A stretch of 38,630 nucleotides of DNA from Balneolaceae bacterium (GCA_007694035.1 RECM01000117.1:1-38630), one strand, 5' to 3'; shown: positions 24,525-33,985, counted from the first letter of the stretch. Notes: a model not told the origin generated them from the sequence alone. Program-made: numbers and translations.

Positions 24525-24580
24525 TATCTGCAGGCTGAACGTGCGGTTTTCGAGTGAATAATCAGTTCAACCTGCAGATA
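24525..24580. promoter_or_regulatory. 16 bp inverted repeat in the ribD leader
   Basis: Arms 24525-24540 (TATCTGCAGGCTGAAC) and 24565-24580 pair with one C/T mismatch (allowing a G-U pair) across 24 nt. It lies 44-99 bp upstream of the ribD start and 111 bp after the upstream receptor stop. No U-run follows on either strand, so it is not an ordinary terminator. It could be an operator or RNA structure for ribD. Confidence 0.6.
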
Positions 24581-24691
24581 AAAGATAGGGATATTTTGGC
24601 TATGAGGTTGCCCGCACATGCTGCCTGATACGCTTTTTAACAGCGGCCCTTTCCTGGCCATCCTGGGGAAAACCCGGGTTAATTCTACCGG

Positions 24692-27010
24692 TTAAAACTC
24701 GAACCGGTAGCTCAGGTTCGGCAGAATAATCGCTTCCCGGTGCCGGTCAACCCTGTTGGCCCTGAGATTGAAGCGGTAGCCATAGAACTCCTGAAACCCC
24801 GTGAGGTTGATGAACTGCAGCGACCATACTCCGGCCGTGCGCATACGGTTTATCCTGTATTCCAGCGTCATGTCGGCATAGAATACACCCGGTTCACGGC
24901 TGCTGAAGGCCATCGATTCATCGTAAACCACCTCTCGTGCCGCAAAAGTGGCGGCCATGTTAACCGGGCTGTATCTCCGCCCTCCCATCAGGTTTACCCG
25001 CCCGTTCAGGCCCAGGCTGCGGGCCTTTCCCTCCGATGTCCATGACCATTCCCTGCCCCCGAGAAGTACCAGGGAATAATTCCTGTTATTGCGGGTATCC
25101 CTCCAGATGCCGTCGCCACCACGGTATTCCGACTTAAAGACCGATCCAGACAGAAGGGCGTACCAGCCCGCCGAAAAATAGCGTTCGATGGTGATGTCAA
25201 TACCGTAATTCCGCCCTTTCCCGTCATTAATCAGGCGGTCGCGGATGAACCAGTCCTGCTCAAGATTAAGGGTGGAGAACGATGAATCGGGGATAACCGG
25301 CACATCTGTAAGAAACTGATAATAGACTTCCATATTAAGATTCAGGTTGGGTGCCAGCAATTGCCGGAAGCCTGCCACCAGGTGATCGGCCTTTGTGAAG
25401 CCCAGGCTCCTGTTGCCCGGATGTGCAAAATAGAGCGGCAAGTGCTCAATACGGGTATGACGGCCGTATGCCAGCTGCAGACTGCTCAGATTACCTGTGC
25501 GGATAGTGAGGCCGGCCCTGGGTTCGGGCGATAACCTGCCGTTCAGGTTGAAATAGTGCATATGGATGCCGGCAAGAAGCGTGGCCCGGCCAATTGTATA
25601 CGACGATTGTGAAAAGGCCTGCAGCTGCCATGTTTGTCCGCTTTCGTCGATCAGGGTATCCAGCAGGTAATCGGGCGATTCTGCAATACTGATCTTCTGG
25701 TTGTAGAACAGGCGTGCGGCTGTAAATCCTGAAACATGAATGTGGGCAGGGCTCAATTTATAGTTCAGCGTGGACGAAACCGCGGCCCTGCCGGCTGAAT
25801 TGCGGACCCTTTCCCTGGGAACAAGTACGCCCTCGTCGGTGTAGCGGTCCATGGTGAACCTGAGCCCGTTCCCTGAAAGCGCCAGGGATGTTGAAAGAAA
25901 GGCCGTATTGCTCAGATTCTGCCTGACTTGGAGGCCAATGGCACCAAAACGGGTAGGACTTTCCAGATCTTCCCGGTCCTGATCATATACCCAGGCTGCC
26001 GGATCGGGATCGGCACTCTGGCCCGACCAGTCTGTGGCCCCGATGCCCCACAGGCCGACAGATCCGGTTCGGCCAGTTGCCAGGTTCAGCCTGAAAGCCA
26101 GGTTCTGATAGTTGATCCCGTCCGCATCGTCGGGCAGCAGCGGTCCCATCAGTGAAAAGGTTGAGTAGCGGTAGTTGAGCAGATAGGTCGCCGAACCCGC
26201 ACTGTTGAATGGTCCTTCGGCGGCTGCATCCAGCCCCAGAATACCGGCTTTCAGGGTTTGTTCCCTTCTGCGGTTATTGCCGTTACGCAGCCGCATATCA
26301 AACACACCTGAGAGTGCATTTCCGAATTCAGCTGGAAATGCCCCGGTGTAAAAGTCGGAGTCGGCAAGCAGGTGACTGCTCAGGGCGGTAATTCCGCCAC
26401 CACCAAATGTGAGCAGATTTGCAAAATGGGTCGGCGTGGGGATCTCGATGCCCTCCATTCGCCATAACAGACCCGAAGCAGCGTTGCCCCTAACCACGAT
26501 GGCATTGTTCGCCAGGTTACCGGCAACACCGGCAAAAGAAGACGCAAGCCGGGCCGGATCGTCGAAGCCGCCTGCGTAGCGGGATGCCTCTTCCATGCTT
26601 AACAGGCGGGCGCTGGCCGCTGCCATTGTGTTCATTGCGATATCTTTACGCAGGCCGGGTGTAACGATAACCTCATCCAGGCCGCCAACAGTCTCCTTCA
26701 TACCGATATCCAGAACAGTTTCACGGCCGGAACCGATCAGGATTTCACGCACGAACAGCGTTTCGTACCCCACATAACTGAATTTCAGTGTCTGCCGGCC
26801 TGCCGGAACCCTCGTAAGAGTAAACTCACCATCCAGATCGGTTGATGTGCCAATGATCGGATCGGTACCGGTCACAATTACTGTGACACCTATCAACGGA
26901 ATTTTCGTATCACGGTCGGTAACCACGCCCCTCACCGTCTGAAAGGGCTGTGATACTGCCTCCAGTACCGGGCAGATGACCAGAATTAGTATGAACAGGG
27001 ATGTTTTCAC
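24692..27010 (-). CDS. TonB-dependent receptor with CarboxypepD-reg-like domain (772 aa)
   Basis: Start codon is GTG at 27010. Residues 1-20 are a signal peptide. A carboxypeptidase-regulatory-like domain follows (TVRGVVTDRDTKIPLIGVTV to YETLFV, about 24-100). A plug domain (DEVIVTPGLRKDI, IVVRGNAASGLLWRMEGIEI, GAFPAEFGNALSGVFDMRLR, about 115-250) precedes a barrel to the C-terminal aromatic residue (NLSYRFEF). It imports an unknown ligand across the outer membrane. It is divergent from a PAS-LuxR regulator across 91 bp, which suggests local regulation. It is shorter than SusC. Confidence 0.9.
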   Translation of the reverse strand: MKTSLFILILVICPVLEAVSQPFQTVRGVVTDRDTKIPLIGVTVIVTGTDPIIGTSTDLDGEFTLTRVPAGRQTLKFSYVGYETLFVREILIGSGRETVLDIGMKETVGGLDEVIVTPGLRKDIAMNTMAAASARLLSMEEASRYAGGFDDPARLASSFAGVAGNLANNAIVVRGNAASGLLWRMEGIEIPTPTHFANLLTFGGGGITALSSHLLADSDFYTGAFPAEFGNALSGVFDMRLRNGNNRRREQTLKAGILGLDAAAEGPFNSAGSATYLLNYRYSTFSLMGPLLPDDADGINYQNLAFRLNLATGRTGSVGLWGIGATDWSGQSADPDPAAWVYDQDREDLESPTRFGAIGLQVRQNLSNTAFLSTSLALSGNGLRFTMDRYTDEGVLVPRERVRNSAGRAAVSSTLNYKLSPAHIHVSGFTAARLFYNQKISIAESPDYLLDTLIDESGQTWQLQAFSQSSYTIGRATLLAGIHMHYFNLNGRLSPEPRAGLTIRTGNLSSLQLAYGRHTRIEHLPLYFAHPGNRSLGFTKADHLVAGFRQLLAPNLNLNMEVYYQFLTDVPVIPDSSFSTLNLEQDWFIRDRLINDGKGRNYGIDITIERYFSAGWYALLSGSVFKSEYRGGDGIWRDTRNNRNYSLVLLGGREWSWTSEGKARSLGLNGRVNLMGGRRYSPVNMAATFAAREVVYDESMAFSSREPGVFYADMTLEYRINRMRTAGVWSLQFINLTGFQEFYGYRFNLRANRVDRHREAIILPNLSYRFEF

Positions 27011-27050
27011 AGAATTACAATTTGAATAAATACGTAACTTGAACGCACTT

Positions 27051-27082
27051 CAAATATCCCCCTGTTTTCCCTACGGCATCAA
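27051..27082 (-). promoter_or_regulatory. possible promoter of the TonB-dependent receptor
   Basis: On the minus strand TTG (27080-27082), a 21 bp spacer and GATATTTG (27051-27058) resemble TTG / TAnnTTTG with one mismatch, 40 bp before the GTG start. Confidence 0.35.
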
Positions 27083-27101
27083 TACCGATAAATGAGTATT
27101 T

Positions 27102-27878
27102 ATGATGGAAACCCTGAATGAAATCTATTCGCAGTATCAGGCTTTGATGCATCAACTGAAACCGTCAGTTCAGGAATCAGATTATACCGTACTGCAAAAA
27201 CACATCCCTTTCCTGGAGCGGCTCGATGCCATAGACAGGTCGTCGATCTCCATATTTGACCTGAACCGCAAGTCTCATGTATATGCATCCCCATCCTACA
27301 GGAACAGGCTTGGCATCCGCGACGATGACAACCTTGGACTTGAGGGTTTTGACCGGTTGATGCACCCGGACGATTATCTCAGCGCGCTGCGTAGCAGTGT
27401 TCATTTCATGCGGCTGATGCTGGATATTCCGGCAGACCGGGCCCGGAACTACAAGCTGATACAGGATTTCCGTATTCAGAACGGAACGGGAGGATGGCAC
27501 AGGGTGGTTGAGCAGTTTACCTGTCTGGAAACCGACCATACCGGCAAACCGTGGCTCGCACTCTCTATCCTCGACATATCACCCGATCAGGATGTACATG
27601 CTGTGCACCGGGCGACTTTGATCGATACCCTGACCGGGGAGCTCTACACAATACCTGACGCCAACAAAACCGGGACAAATGATAACGAACCATTATCTGG
27701 CCGTGAACGGCAGGTACTTTCCCTGATTTCGGAGGGTTTCGTTAGCAAGCAGGTGGCCGACAAGCTCTTTCTGAGTGTGCATACTGTGAATACCCACCGC
27801 CGGAACATCATCGGTAAAATGAATGTAAGCAATACGGCCGAGGCCATCCGCCAGGCCCGTGATATGGCCCTGATTTAG
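27102..27878 (+). CDS. PAS-like sensor with LuxR-type DNA-binding domain
   Basis: Residues about 40-165 look like a PAS-type sensor (SISIFDLNRKSHVYASPSYR, FDRLMHPDDYLSALRSS, WLALSILDISPDQD). Residues 196-257 are a LuxR/GerE helix-turn-helix (LSGRERQVLSLISEGFVSKQ, SVHTVNTHRRNIIGKM). It lacks a receiver domain, so it likely binds its signal directly. It is divergent from the TonB receptor gene and convergent with ppiD (19 bp gap). Its target is probably the receptor or itself; that is an inference from position. Confidence 0.88.
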   Translation: MMETLNEIYSQYQALMHQLKPSVQESDYTVLQKHIPFLERLDAIDRSSISIFDLNRKSHVYASPSYRNRLGIRDDDNLGLEGFDRLMHPDDYLSALRSSVHFMRLMLDIPADRARNYKLIQDFRIQNGTGGWHRVVEQFTCLETDHTGKPWLALSILDISPDQDVHAVHRATLIDTLTGELYTIPDANKTGTNDNEPLSGRERQVLSLISEGFVSKQVADKLFLSVHTVNTHRRNIIGKMNVSNTAEAIRQARDMALI

Positions 27879-27897
27879 ATTCTGACCTGCATTATGT

Positions 27898-29985
27898 CTA
27901 TCTGGCAACCAGCCGTCCGCGGTAGTCTTTCACATTTGCGCGTTCCCTGAGCTGTTCAACCCATACTTCACCAAATACCATACCCTTCTCCTGCTCAAGG
28001 CGGGATCTGATACTTGCACGGTCGCCCGATGTAATCTGATCGGCCGTAGCCATGGTACGCGAGGTGACTTCAATAAGGTAAACGGCTGTTTCACCAGCAA
28101 CAGGTCCGGCCAGCGTTTCAAGCGGGGCTCCGAAAGCGGCACCCACCACCTGCGGTTCACGTCCGGCACCCGGTACGGTGGCACTGCTCATGCGAACATT
28201 GCTGGCATCACGGATCTGGCGTTCCTGAGCTTCTGCAAAGGCTTCGAGTGATTCAGCACCTGAAACAAGGTTCCTTACCTGATTGAGCATGGCTGTTTTT
28301 CTTTTTTCATTTCTCACAAGTGAGATAATTTGATCGCGGACCTCATCGAGCGGGGCTACACCCGCTTCGGTAATTTCATCGACCTTGAGTACCACAAAGC
28401 GATCATCGAGTTCGATCACATCGGAGATTTGTCCTCTTCGCATGAACCTGATCTGATTGAGCAGGTTCTGGCTCTGGCCGAATCCGGGAATAACGGGGTT
28501 ATCTTCGGTGGCAAAAGCCTCCTGAACGCGGTATTCGTTCCGCTCTGCCTCATCCTCAAAACCGTCGAGGTTGGCATAGGCTGCAAAATCGTCGGCCAGT
28601 CTTTCCTGGGCGCCAACGGTCATGGTCGGATCGGCATAAACCGACCGTGTGAGGGCGGCATACCGGATTTCGGTGGTATTGCGTTCGCCTGAACGGAAGA
28701 TGTAAAAGCTGTTGCCTTCCTCGATCGGACCAACGATTGCTCCGCTGCGGGCGTTAAAAATGGGGGTAGTTACAGATGCCGGCCTGTCGCCACGGGCAAT
28801 GAAGCCAAGATCGCCGCCGCGTTGAGCGCTGCGTGTATCGGCAGAGTGCAGCATAGCCAGTATGGCGAAGTCTTCACCGCTGCGGGCCTGTTCCGCAATC
28901 TCATTTGCACGATTGCGGATATCTTCTTTGTTGTTGGGTGTAAACCGGAACTGTATCTGGCTTACCCTTACGTATGTTTCGGGGGCACGGCGGGAATCAA
29001 TCCGCTTGAGTACCGTTGCCCTGCCATCCTGTACAAAGGCTTCGCTAACTTCGCCGTCGGCAAGATCGTACAGAGGGTAAAATTCACGGCGGAGCTCTGA
29101 TGGGGTCAGAAATTCTCCGAAATATGTGGATTCGCTGTTGTTGAATAGAAGGAACAGGGAGTCGTTTTCGGCCTCGGCGAACTCTGTGCGCAGGGCGGCA
29201 AGTTCCTGCTTAACCCTCACGGTATCATCGGCCGTCGGGGTTTTATCAAAGCTCACGTAACGGAACCGGATCGATTTTTTGCGCTCAAAACGCTTCTGGT
29301 TGTCGCGGTAGTAATTACGGATCTCTGAATTGCTGACCTCGATATCGTCGAGGCTCATATCAGAGTACGGGAAACGGACATAACGGAAAGTAGCGGTAGA
29401 GTTTTCACGGATAAATTCCTGCTCAACTTCCGCCCTGCTCACAACCAGTGAGGACTGGAGATAATCATTCAGTTTTTCACGTGAGCGGCGTTCGCGAAGC
29501 TGCCCTTCCAGATAAATCCATTCATTTGTGGCCTCGGTTGCCTGTACAGCGGCATTGAGGGCGGCACGGTCGATGGTTCCGTCTTCACGCATGAACAACT
29601 GGGCTACCATAGGATCGGGACGCGGGCCGAGTACCATTTCCCTGAGTTCGGCATCGGTTACCAGTATTCCAAGCTCTTCCATTTTCTGTTGCAGCACAAT
29701 ATCGAGTACCATTTGGTCCCAGACCAGTTTTTCGTACTGAGCGCGCTGTTCCATGCTCGGTGCATCGCCGGTTTGGCGGCGGTGCTGTTCCGTGAGGAAA
29801 CTCAGCCTTTGGTTATACTCATTCTGATCGATAGCAACACCGTTGACACTTCCCATTCCTGACGGGCCAACCATGATAGCCGAGAAGAAATCGGTATCCT
29901 GAAGCATGAAAAGAATTCCGAACGAGAAAATCAGCACCCATAACACGACGGGGGTACTGCTTCTCATTTTATCCATAAATCCCAT
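27898..29985 (-). CDS. PpiD-type membrane-anchored peptidyl-prolyl isomerase/chaperone
   Basis: The 695-aa protein has a short cytoplasmic start, one membrane span at about 12-31 (TPVVLWVLIFSFGILFML), a SurA/PpiD N-terminal helical region (QNEYNQRLSFLTEQHRRQTG and on), and a parvulin-like domain (about 340-440, RVSQIQFRF to GGDLGFIARG and GPIEEGNSFYIFR). A second C-terminal part (VAPLDEVRDQI) completes the family architecture. PpiD helps fold secreted proteins at the periplasmic face. A good promoter lies before it. Confidence 0.92.
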   Translation of the reverse strand: MGFMDKMRSSTPVVLWVLIFSFGILFMLQDTDFFSAIMVGPSGMGSVNGVAIDQNEYNQRLSFLTEQHRRQTGDAPSMEQRAQYEKLVWDQMVLDIVLQQKMEELGILVTDAELREMVLGPRPDPMVAQLFMREDGTIDRAALNAAVQATEATNEWIYLEGQLRERRSREKLNDYLQSSLVVSRAEVEQEFIRENSTATFRYVRFPYSDMSLDDIEVSNSEIRNYYRDNQKRFERKKSIRFRYVSFDKTPTADDTVRVKQELAALRTEFAEAENDSLFLLFNNSESTYFGEFLTPSELRREFYPLYDLADGEVSEAFVQDGRATVLKRIDSRRAPETYVRVSQIQFRFTPNNKEDIRNRANEIAEQARSGEDFAILAMLHSADTRSAQRGGDLGFIARGDRPASVTTPIFNARSGAIVGPIEEGNSFYIFRSGERNTTEIRYAALTRSVYADPTMTVGAQERLADDFAAYANLDGFEDEAERNEYRVQEAFATEDNPVIPGFGQSQNLLNQIRFMRRGQISDVIELDDRFVVLKVDEITEAGVAPLDEVRDQIISLVRNEKRKTAMLNQVRNLVSGAESLEAFAEAQERQIRDASNVRMSSATVPGAGREPQVVGAAFGAPLETLAGPVAGETAVYLIEVTSRTMATADQITSGDRASIRSRLEQEKGMVFGEVWVEQLRERANVKDYRGRLVAR

Positions 29986-30052
29986 GAAAAAATCCTTGAT
30001 TGAGAGGTTTTGTAAAATTGGGTTATAGCGCTGAAAATTCAGCGATAGCTTG

Positions 30053-30083
30053 CAAAGATAGCCTAATTCCCGACAATAATCAA
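30053..30083 (-). promoter_or_regulatory. promoter of the ppiD-like gene
   Basis: On the minus strand TTG (30081-30083), a 20 bp spacer (30061-30080) and TATCTTTG (30053-30060) match the Bacteroidota TTG-N19-21-TAnnTTTG promoter exactly. The leader would be about 60 nt. It is the best promoter in the window. The remaining 30084-30260 holds nothing that I recognise. Confidence 0.65.
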
Positions 30084-30260
30084 TGAAAACGGTACCGTTC
30101 TGTTCAGCGCATTGGCGTGTAAGGTTTCAGCAATGAACCATGTGGCCGATGCTGTATATCATCCGGGCCGGGAAGCCTGAAATATAAAGCGGGGCCGGCC
30201 AGGCACTCCTGATAGTGTACCGTTAACCTGTATTGTTTAAGTGGCTTGCACCTGGTTATC

Positions 30261-31190
30261 TCAGAATATATCTATCAGGCGGATGTGTTTGAGAAAATGC
30301 CTCGGATTATCGTTGAGTTCTTTAACCATCCTGCTCAGCTGGTACGACAGGCTGTCGAGGTTGTTGTAGAGCGACGGATCATTGATCAGCTTGCCCAGGC
30401 TGCCCTCGCCCTCATTGATTTTCCGCATCATCTCGTTAAGCTCTTTCGAGAAACTGTTGAGTTCTCCGGTCATTTCGTCCAGATCGGCCGACACGCTTTC
30501 CAGGTTGGTGATGAGTGAATCGATCCGGCCTTTCTGGTCTGTTGTAAGGGTATCCACATTGGCCATGATATTGTTCAGGTGGGATATAGTGGATTCAATT
30601 TCCCGGCTGCTGCGGGCCAGAAGCAGGTTTACCTGCGAGGTGGTGGCATTCAGATTGTCGAGAATATTCTCAAGGTCTTCGCTGCCCCCCTCTATCATTA
30701 CACGGTCCACTTCTCCCAGAATACGGTTCAGCCGTTCAGTCGATTGCAGTACATTTGAACCCGCATCTTCGCTCAGGTCCCGGAGGTGGCCCATTACACC
30801 CTCATCAAACACCCCTTCGATAAATCCGCCCTGGGGAATGGTCTCCGGGGATGTGCCTTTTTCAAGCACAATGGCTTTTTCGAGAAGGTCAACGGAGCGT
30901 ATGTAAGCGATCGATCCTACAGGTACACCACCATCCACATTGGCAGAAAAGAAGACCATTACACTGTCGTTGGCCATAAGGTCCATGCGGCGCACCGATC
31001 CCACATTGATACCGCGGGTATAGACAAACGTACCCGGCCCGATGCCATCAACGCGTTCAACTATGGTGTAGAACTGCATCGACTGGCGGAACAGTGGTGT
31101 ATCGAGCATAAACCGGTAACCGATAATACCGACGATAATTGCAACGAATACCGTCAGTCCGATTTTTAATTCATTAGCTATAGGTTTCAA
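30261..31190 (-). CDS. MlaD-type MCE domain protein (309 aa)
   Basis: The gene starts with TTG at 31190, overlapping the ATPase stop in TTGA. Residues 1-25 are an N-terminal anchor (LTVFVAIIVGIIGYRF); the MCE domain follows (about 35-115, YTIVERVDGIGPGTFVYTRG, VGSVRRMDL, SIAYIRSVDLLEKAIVLEKG). The rest is a long coiled coil (LTTDQKGRIDSLITNLESVS). MlaD forms the periplasmic lipid-binding ring of an MCE transporter. Other components besides E, F and D (MlaC, MlaB, MlaA) are not in the window. Confidence 0.9.
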   Translation of the reverse strand: MKPIANELKIGLTVFVAIIVGIIGYRFMLDTPLFRQSMQFYTIVERVDGIGPGTFVYTRGINVGSVRRMDLMANDSVMVFFSANVDGGVPVGSIAYIRSVDLLEKAIVLEKGTSPETIPQGGFIEGVFDEGVMGHLRDLSEDAGSNVLQSTERLNRILGEVDRVMIEGGSEDLENILDNLNATTSQVNLLLARSSREIESTISHLNNIMANVDTLTTDQKGRIDSLITNLESVSADLDEMTGELNSFSKELNEMMRKINEGEGSLGKLINDPSLYNNLDSLSYQLSRMVKELNDNPRHFLKHIRLIDIF

Positions 31191-31954
31191 AAAGTATCGC
31201 CTTTCCTGTTGTTTTCATCTGATATACTGTATTCACTGGCTGTTACGAACTCCTTAAGGCGTTTGTGATCACTTTTTCGCATTTCATCAATGGTTCCATA
31301 CCAGCTCAGCTTTTGCTCGTCGAGAAACGCTGCCTTGTCGGCAACCCTCAGCACACTGTGCATATCGTGGCTTACTACGATAGAAGTAATCTCGAGGCTT
31401 TCCGACATATGGATTATAAGATCGTTAATTTCGTCCGAAGTTTCAGGATCGAGCCCCGATGTGGGCTCATCGTACAGAAGATAATCGGGTTCGAGCACAA
31501 TTGCCCTTGCCAGGCCCACCCTTTTTCGCATCCCACCTGAAAGTTCAGCCGTTGTTTTATCACCGATGTCGGCCAGGTTCACCATTTCAAGGCAATCCAA
31601 AACCCGTTTTCTGATCTGCGGTTCTTTCCAGCGGGTAAAATACCGGAGCGGAAATGCCACATTTTCAAATGAGGTAATAGAATCGAACAGCGCGGCTCCC
31701 TGAAACAGGATACCGAATTTCTGCCGAACCAGCCTGAGGTCAACATAGCTCAGGTCGTTGATATCTTTTCCGTCAATTTCAACCTTTCCTTCATCGGGTA
31801 CCATCAGGGCGTTAATATGCTTCATCAGTACCGATTTCCCGCTTCCCGACTTGCCGATAATGGCCAGTGTTTCGGCATCCTCGATAGTGAGGTTAACATT
31901 CTCCCAGATCAGGGAGGTGCCGAAACTTTTTTTAAGATTGGTTATCTGGATCAT
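31187..31954 (-). CDS. MlaF-type ABC transporter ATPase
   Basis: The ATG at 31954 gives 255 aa. Walker A is GKSGSGKS (34-41), the Q-loop is FGILFQGAALFDS, the signature LSGGMRKR and Walker B LLYDEPTSGLD, and the H-loop VSHDMH. It powers lipid transport with MlaE and MlaD. An upstream in-frame ATG at 31990 overlaps the mlaE end and is rejected. It starts 10 bp after the MlaE-type permease gene and overlaps the MlaD gene by 4 bp. Confidence 0.94.
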   Translation of the reverse strand: MIQITNLKKSFGTSLIWENVNLTIEDAETLAIIGKSGSGKSVLMKHINALMVPDEGKVEIDGKDINDLSYVDLRLVRQKFGILFQGAALFDSITSFENVAFPLRYFTRWKEPQIRKRVLDCLEMVNLADIGDKTTAELSGGMRKRVGLARAIVLEPDYLLYDEPTSGLDPETSDEINDLIIHMSESLEITSIVVSHDMHSVLRVADKAAFLDEQKLSWYGTIDEMRKSDHKRLKEFVTASEYSISDENNRKGDTF

Positions 31955-31964
31955 TGTTTTACTG

Positions 31965-32702
31965 TTACAACAATATGGCTGCCAGGGCAAGGTCTGCCAG
32001 CAATACGTATATACAACTCAGAACCGCTGCGTTGGTTGTTGCGTTTCCCACACCCTCGGCGCCGCCTGAAGCATAAAAACCCTTGTAGCATGACACGGAT
32101 GTGATCACAAAACCGAACACGACCGATTTGATCAACCCAAAAACGATGTCCCAGGCAAAGAAATATTCCCTTGCTCCTTTCATGAAATCGGTAACAGGTA
32201 CGGTTCCCGAAATCACACCGGCAAGCAGTCCGCCACCCACACCTAACGTAGCAGCAGCCACATACAATACGGGAAACATCAGAATACCCGATAAAACCCG
32301 GGGCACAACGAGGAAAGATACTGAATTAAACCCCATAGATTCTAATGCATCGATCTGTTCCGATACCCGCATGGTTCCGAGTTCGGTGGCAATTCTGGCA
32401 CCAACCCTCCCCGCAAGCACCAGCCCGCTGATAACCGCAGCCAGTTCAATAATGGTGGATTGTGAGACAATAGCACCAATCGTAGACTTGGGAATGAGGG
32501 GGGATGTAAGCTGATATGAGGTCTGAATGGTAAGCACAGCACCGGTAAATACACCGGCCAGCATCACAATTGGAAGGGAATCGAACCCTGTTTTTACCAT
32601 TTCCGAAATCAGGTTTTTCCAGTAAGTTCTGTATTCGGTTGCCGAACGGATGGCCTCATACAGAAGCCTCGTATAGCGACCGAGATCAATAAAGATGTCC
32701 AT
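31965..32702 (-). CDS. MlaE-type permease
   Basis: The 245-aa integral membrane protein has the family segments SLPIVMLAGVFTGAVLTIQT, VLAGRVGARIATELGTMRVSEQIDALESMG, and RVLSGILMFPVLYV. The GRVGARIATELGTMRV motif is the interface helix with the ATPase. It is first in the E-F-D operon. Its start faces the porQ gene divergently across 75 bp. Confidence 0.95.
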   Translation of the reverse strand: MDIFIDLGRYTRLLYEAIRSATEYRTYWKNLISEMVKTGFDSLPIVMLAGVFTGAVLTIQTSYQLTSPLIPKSTIGAIVSQSTIIELAAVISGLVLAGRVGARIATELGTMRVSEQIDALESMGFNSVSFLVVPRVLSGILMFPVLYVAAATLGVGGGLLAGVISGTVPVTDFMKGAREYFFAWDIVFGLIKSVVFGFVITSVSCYKGFYASGGAEGVGNATTNAAVLSCIYVLLADLALAAILL

Positions 32703-32777
32703 AGGCCCGTTTGTGTTGAACGTTGTACTCTCGTGAATGATATTTTCAGGTGCCTAAATTTCAGTTATATTTAGCTC

Positions 32778-33785
32778 GTGATCAAATTAAAAAAAACAAT
32801 TCTGATTCAGGCTGTACTATTCGTCACGCTTGCCTTATTCATGGTAACCGGCAGCACGGCGTACGGTCAGTCGGGCACGAAAACCGTTTTCAGGTTTCTG
32901 GATGTACCCTCTTCACCGCGTACGGCAGCGCTCGGCAGTTACTCCGTTTCGCATCCTGCCTCCGGAATATCCCAGTTTTTCGATAACCCTGCCTATCCCG
33001 GTGCCCACGACCACCGCACCTTTTCGGCCTCCTACATCAACCTGATACACGATGTAAACATGTATTTCACAAGCGGGGCCTGGCACCTCGACGGCATCGG
33101 CACACTGGGAGCAGGTATCCGCTACATGAGTTATGGAAATTTCGACGAAACCGATGAGCAGGGCAACATCCTTTCCGAATTCAGCGCCTACGATTTTGCC
33201 CTTTCGGCCGGGCTGAGCAGGGAAATGATGACGGGGCTACAGGCCGGGGCAGCCGTCCATTTAATCCGGTCATCATACGCGGCCTATACATCCACCGCTG
33301 TGGCACTAAGTGCCGGTGCTTTCTGGAAATCACCCGACGGCTTCAATACGGCCGGTGTTACCATTCAGCATCTGGGAAGCCAGATCACCGAGTTTGACGA
33401 AGTGCGTGAACCCCTGCCCTTTGACCTGCGTGCCGGCTTCACACGCCGCCTCGAGAACCTGCCCCTTCGCCTGTCGCTGACCTTTCATAACCTAACCCGG
33501 TGGGAAATCCCCAATGCCAACGATGATGAAGAACCGGGGTTTTTCGGCACATTAATGCGGCATACAACGATCGGCGGCGAATTTTTGTTTTCGGAAAATG
33601 TGAACCTGAGGCTCGGCTACAACCATCTGCAAAACGCCGAGCTCAAAAGCCGGAGCCGGCTCGACACGTCCGGTTTCAGCTACGGCCTGGGCATTAAGTA
33701 CAAAAGCATAACCTTTGATGTGAGCCGGAATTCGTTCAGTGATCTTGGCGGGGTTACCCGTATCGGTATAACCGCCGCGCTGTAG
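32778..33785 (+). CDS. porQ: type IX secretion system protein PorQ
   Basis: Start codon is GTG at 32778, with a signal peptide to about residue 31 (TAYGQ). The mature protein opens with TVFRFLDVPSSPRTAALGSYSVS, the PorQ landmark, and is a FadL/PorV-like barrel (LGAGIRYMSYGNFDETDEQG, NLRLGYNHLQNAELK). PorQ is an outer-membrane component of type IX secretion, so the organism likely secretes proteins by T9SS. It faces the mlaE gene divergently. A hairpin repeat block follows. Confidence 0.88.
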   Translation: MIKLKKTILIQAVLFVTLALFMVTGSTAYGQSGTKTVFRFLDVPSSPRTAALGSYSVSHPASGISQFFDNPAYPGAHDHRTFSASYINLIHDVNMYFTSGAWHLDGIGTLGAGIRYMSYGNFDETDEQGNILSEFSAYDFALSAGLSREMMTGLQAGAAVHLIRSSYAAYTSTAVALSAGAFWKSPDGFNTAGVTIQHLGSQITEFDEVREPLPFDLRAGFTRRLENLPLRLSLTFHNLTRWEIPNANDDEEPGFFGTLMRHTTIGGEFLFSENVNLRLGYNHLQNAELKSRSRLDTSGFSYGLGIKYKSITFDVSRNSFSDLGGVTRIGITAAL

Positions 33786-33802
33786 GATTCGGGGTAGATG
33801 TG

Positions 33803-33985
33803 AGACACAAGAATCAAGACGCAAGACATGAGACATGAGACAGGCAAAAGGCAAAAAGCAAAAGGCGACGAAAAGGCAAAAAGCAAAAGGCAAAAGTTAG
33901 AAGGCGTGAGGCAAAAGGATGAGGCAAGGCTTAAGCCTTGCCTCACGTCTTTTGTCTTGATTCTTGATTCTTGATTCTTGTGTCT
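33803..33985. repeat. hairpin block with simple repeats between porQ and aroC
   Basis: Outer perfect 17 bp arms (33803-33819, AGACACAAGAATCAAGA; 33969-33985) enclose GGCAAAA/GCAAAAA heptamers and a 26 bp perfect palindrome (33920-33945, TGAGGCAAGGCTT half). It can form a long imperfect stem. The palindrome could end porQ transcription, although no strong U-run follows. It has no gene. It fills most of the 285 bp gap. Confidence 0.8.

Noticed and set aside
24482-24661. 60-residue N-terminal extension of RibD
   Set aside because: Would translate through a strong inverted repeat and lacks RibD similarity; the ATG at 24481 is 33 bp before the conserved deaminase domain.
24600-24691. Possible terminator or second regulatory element after the TonB receptor stop
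   Set aside because: The GGGGAAAACCCGGG word makes only a short stem with no U-run; not enough to call.
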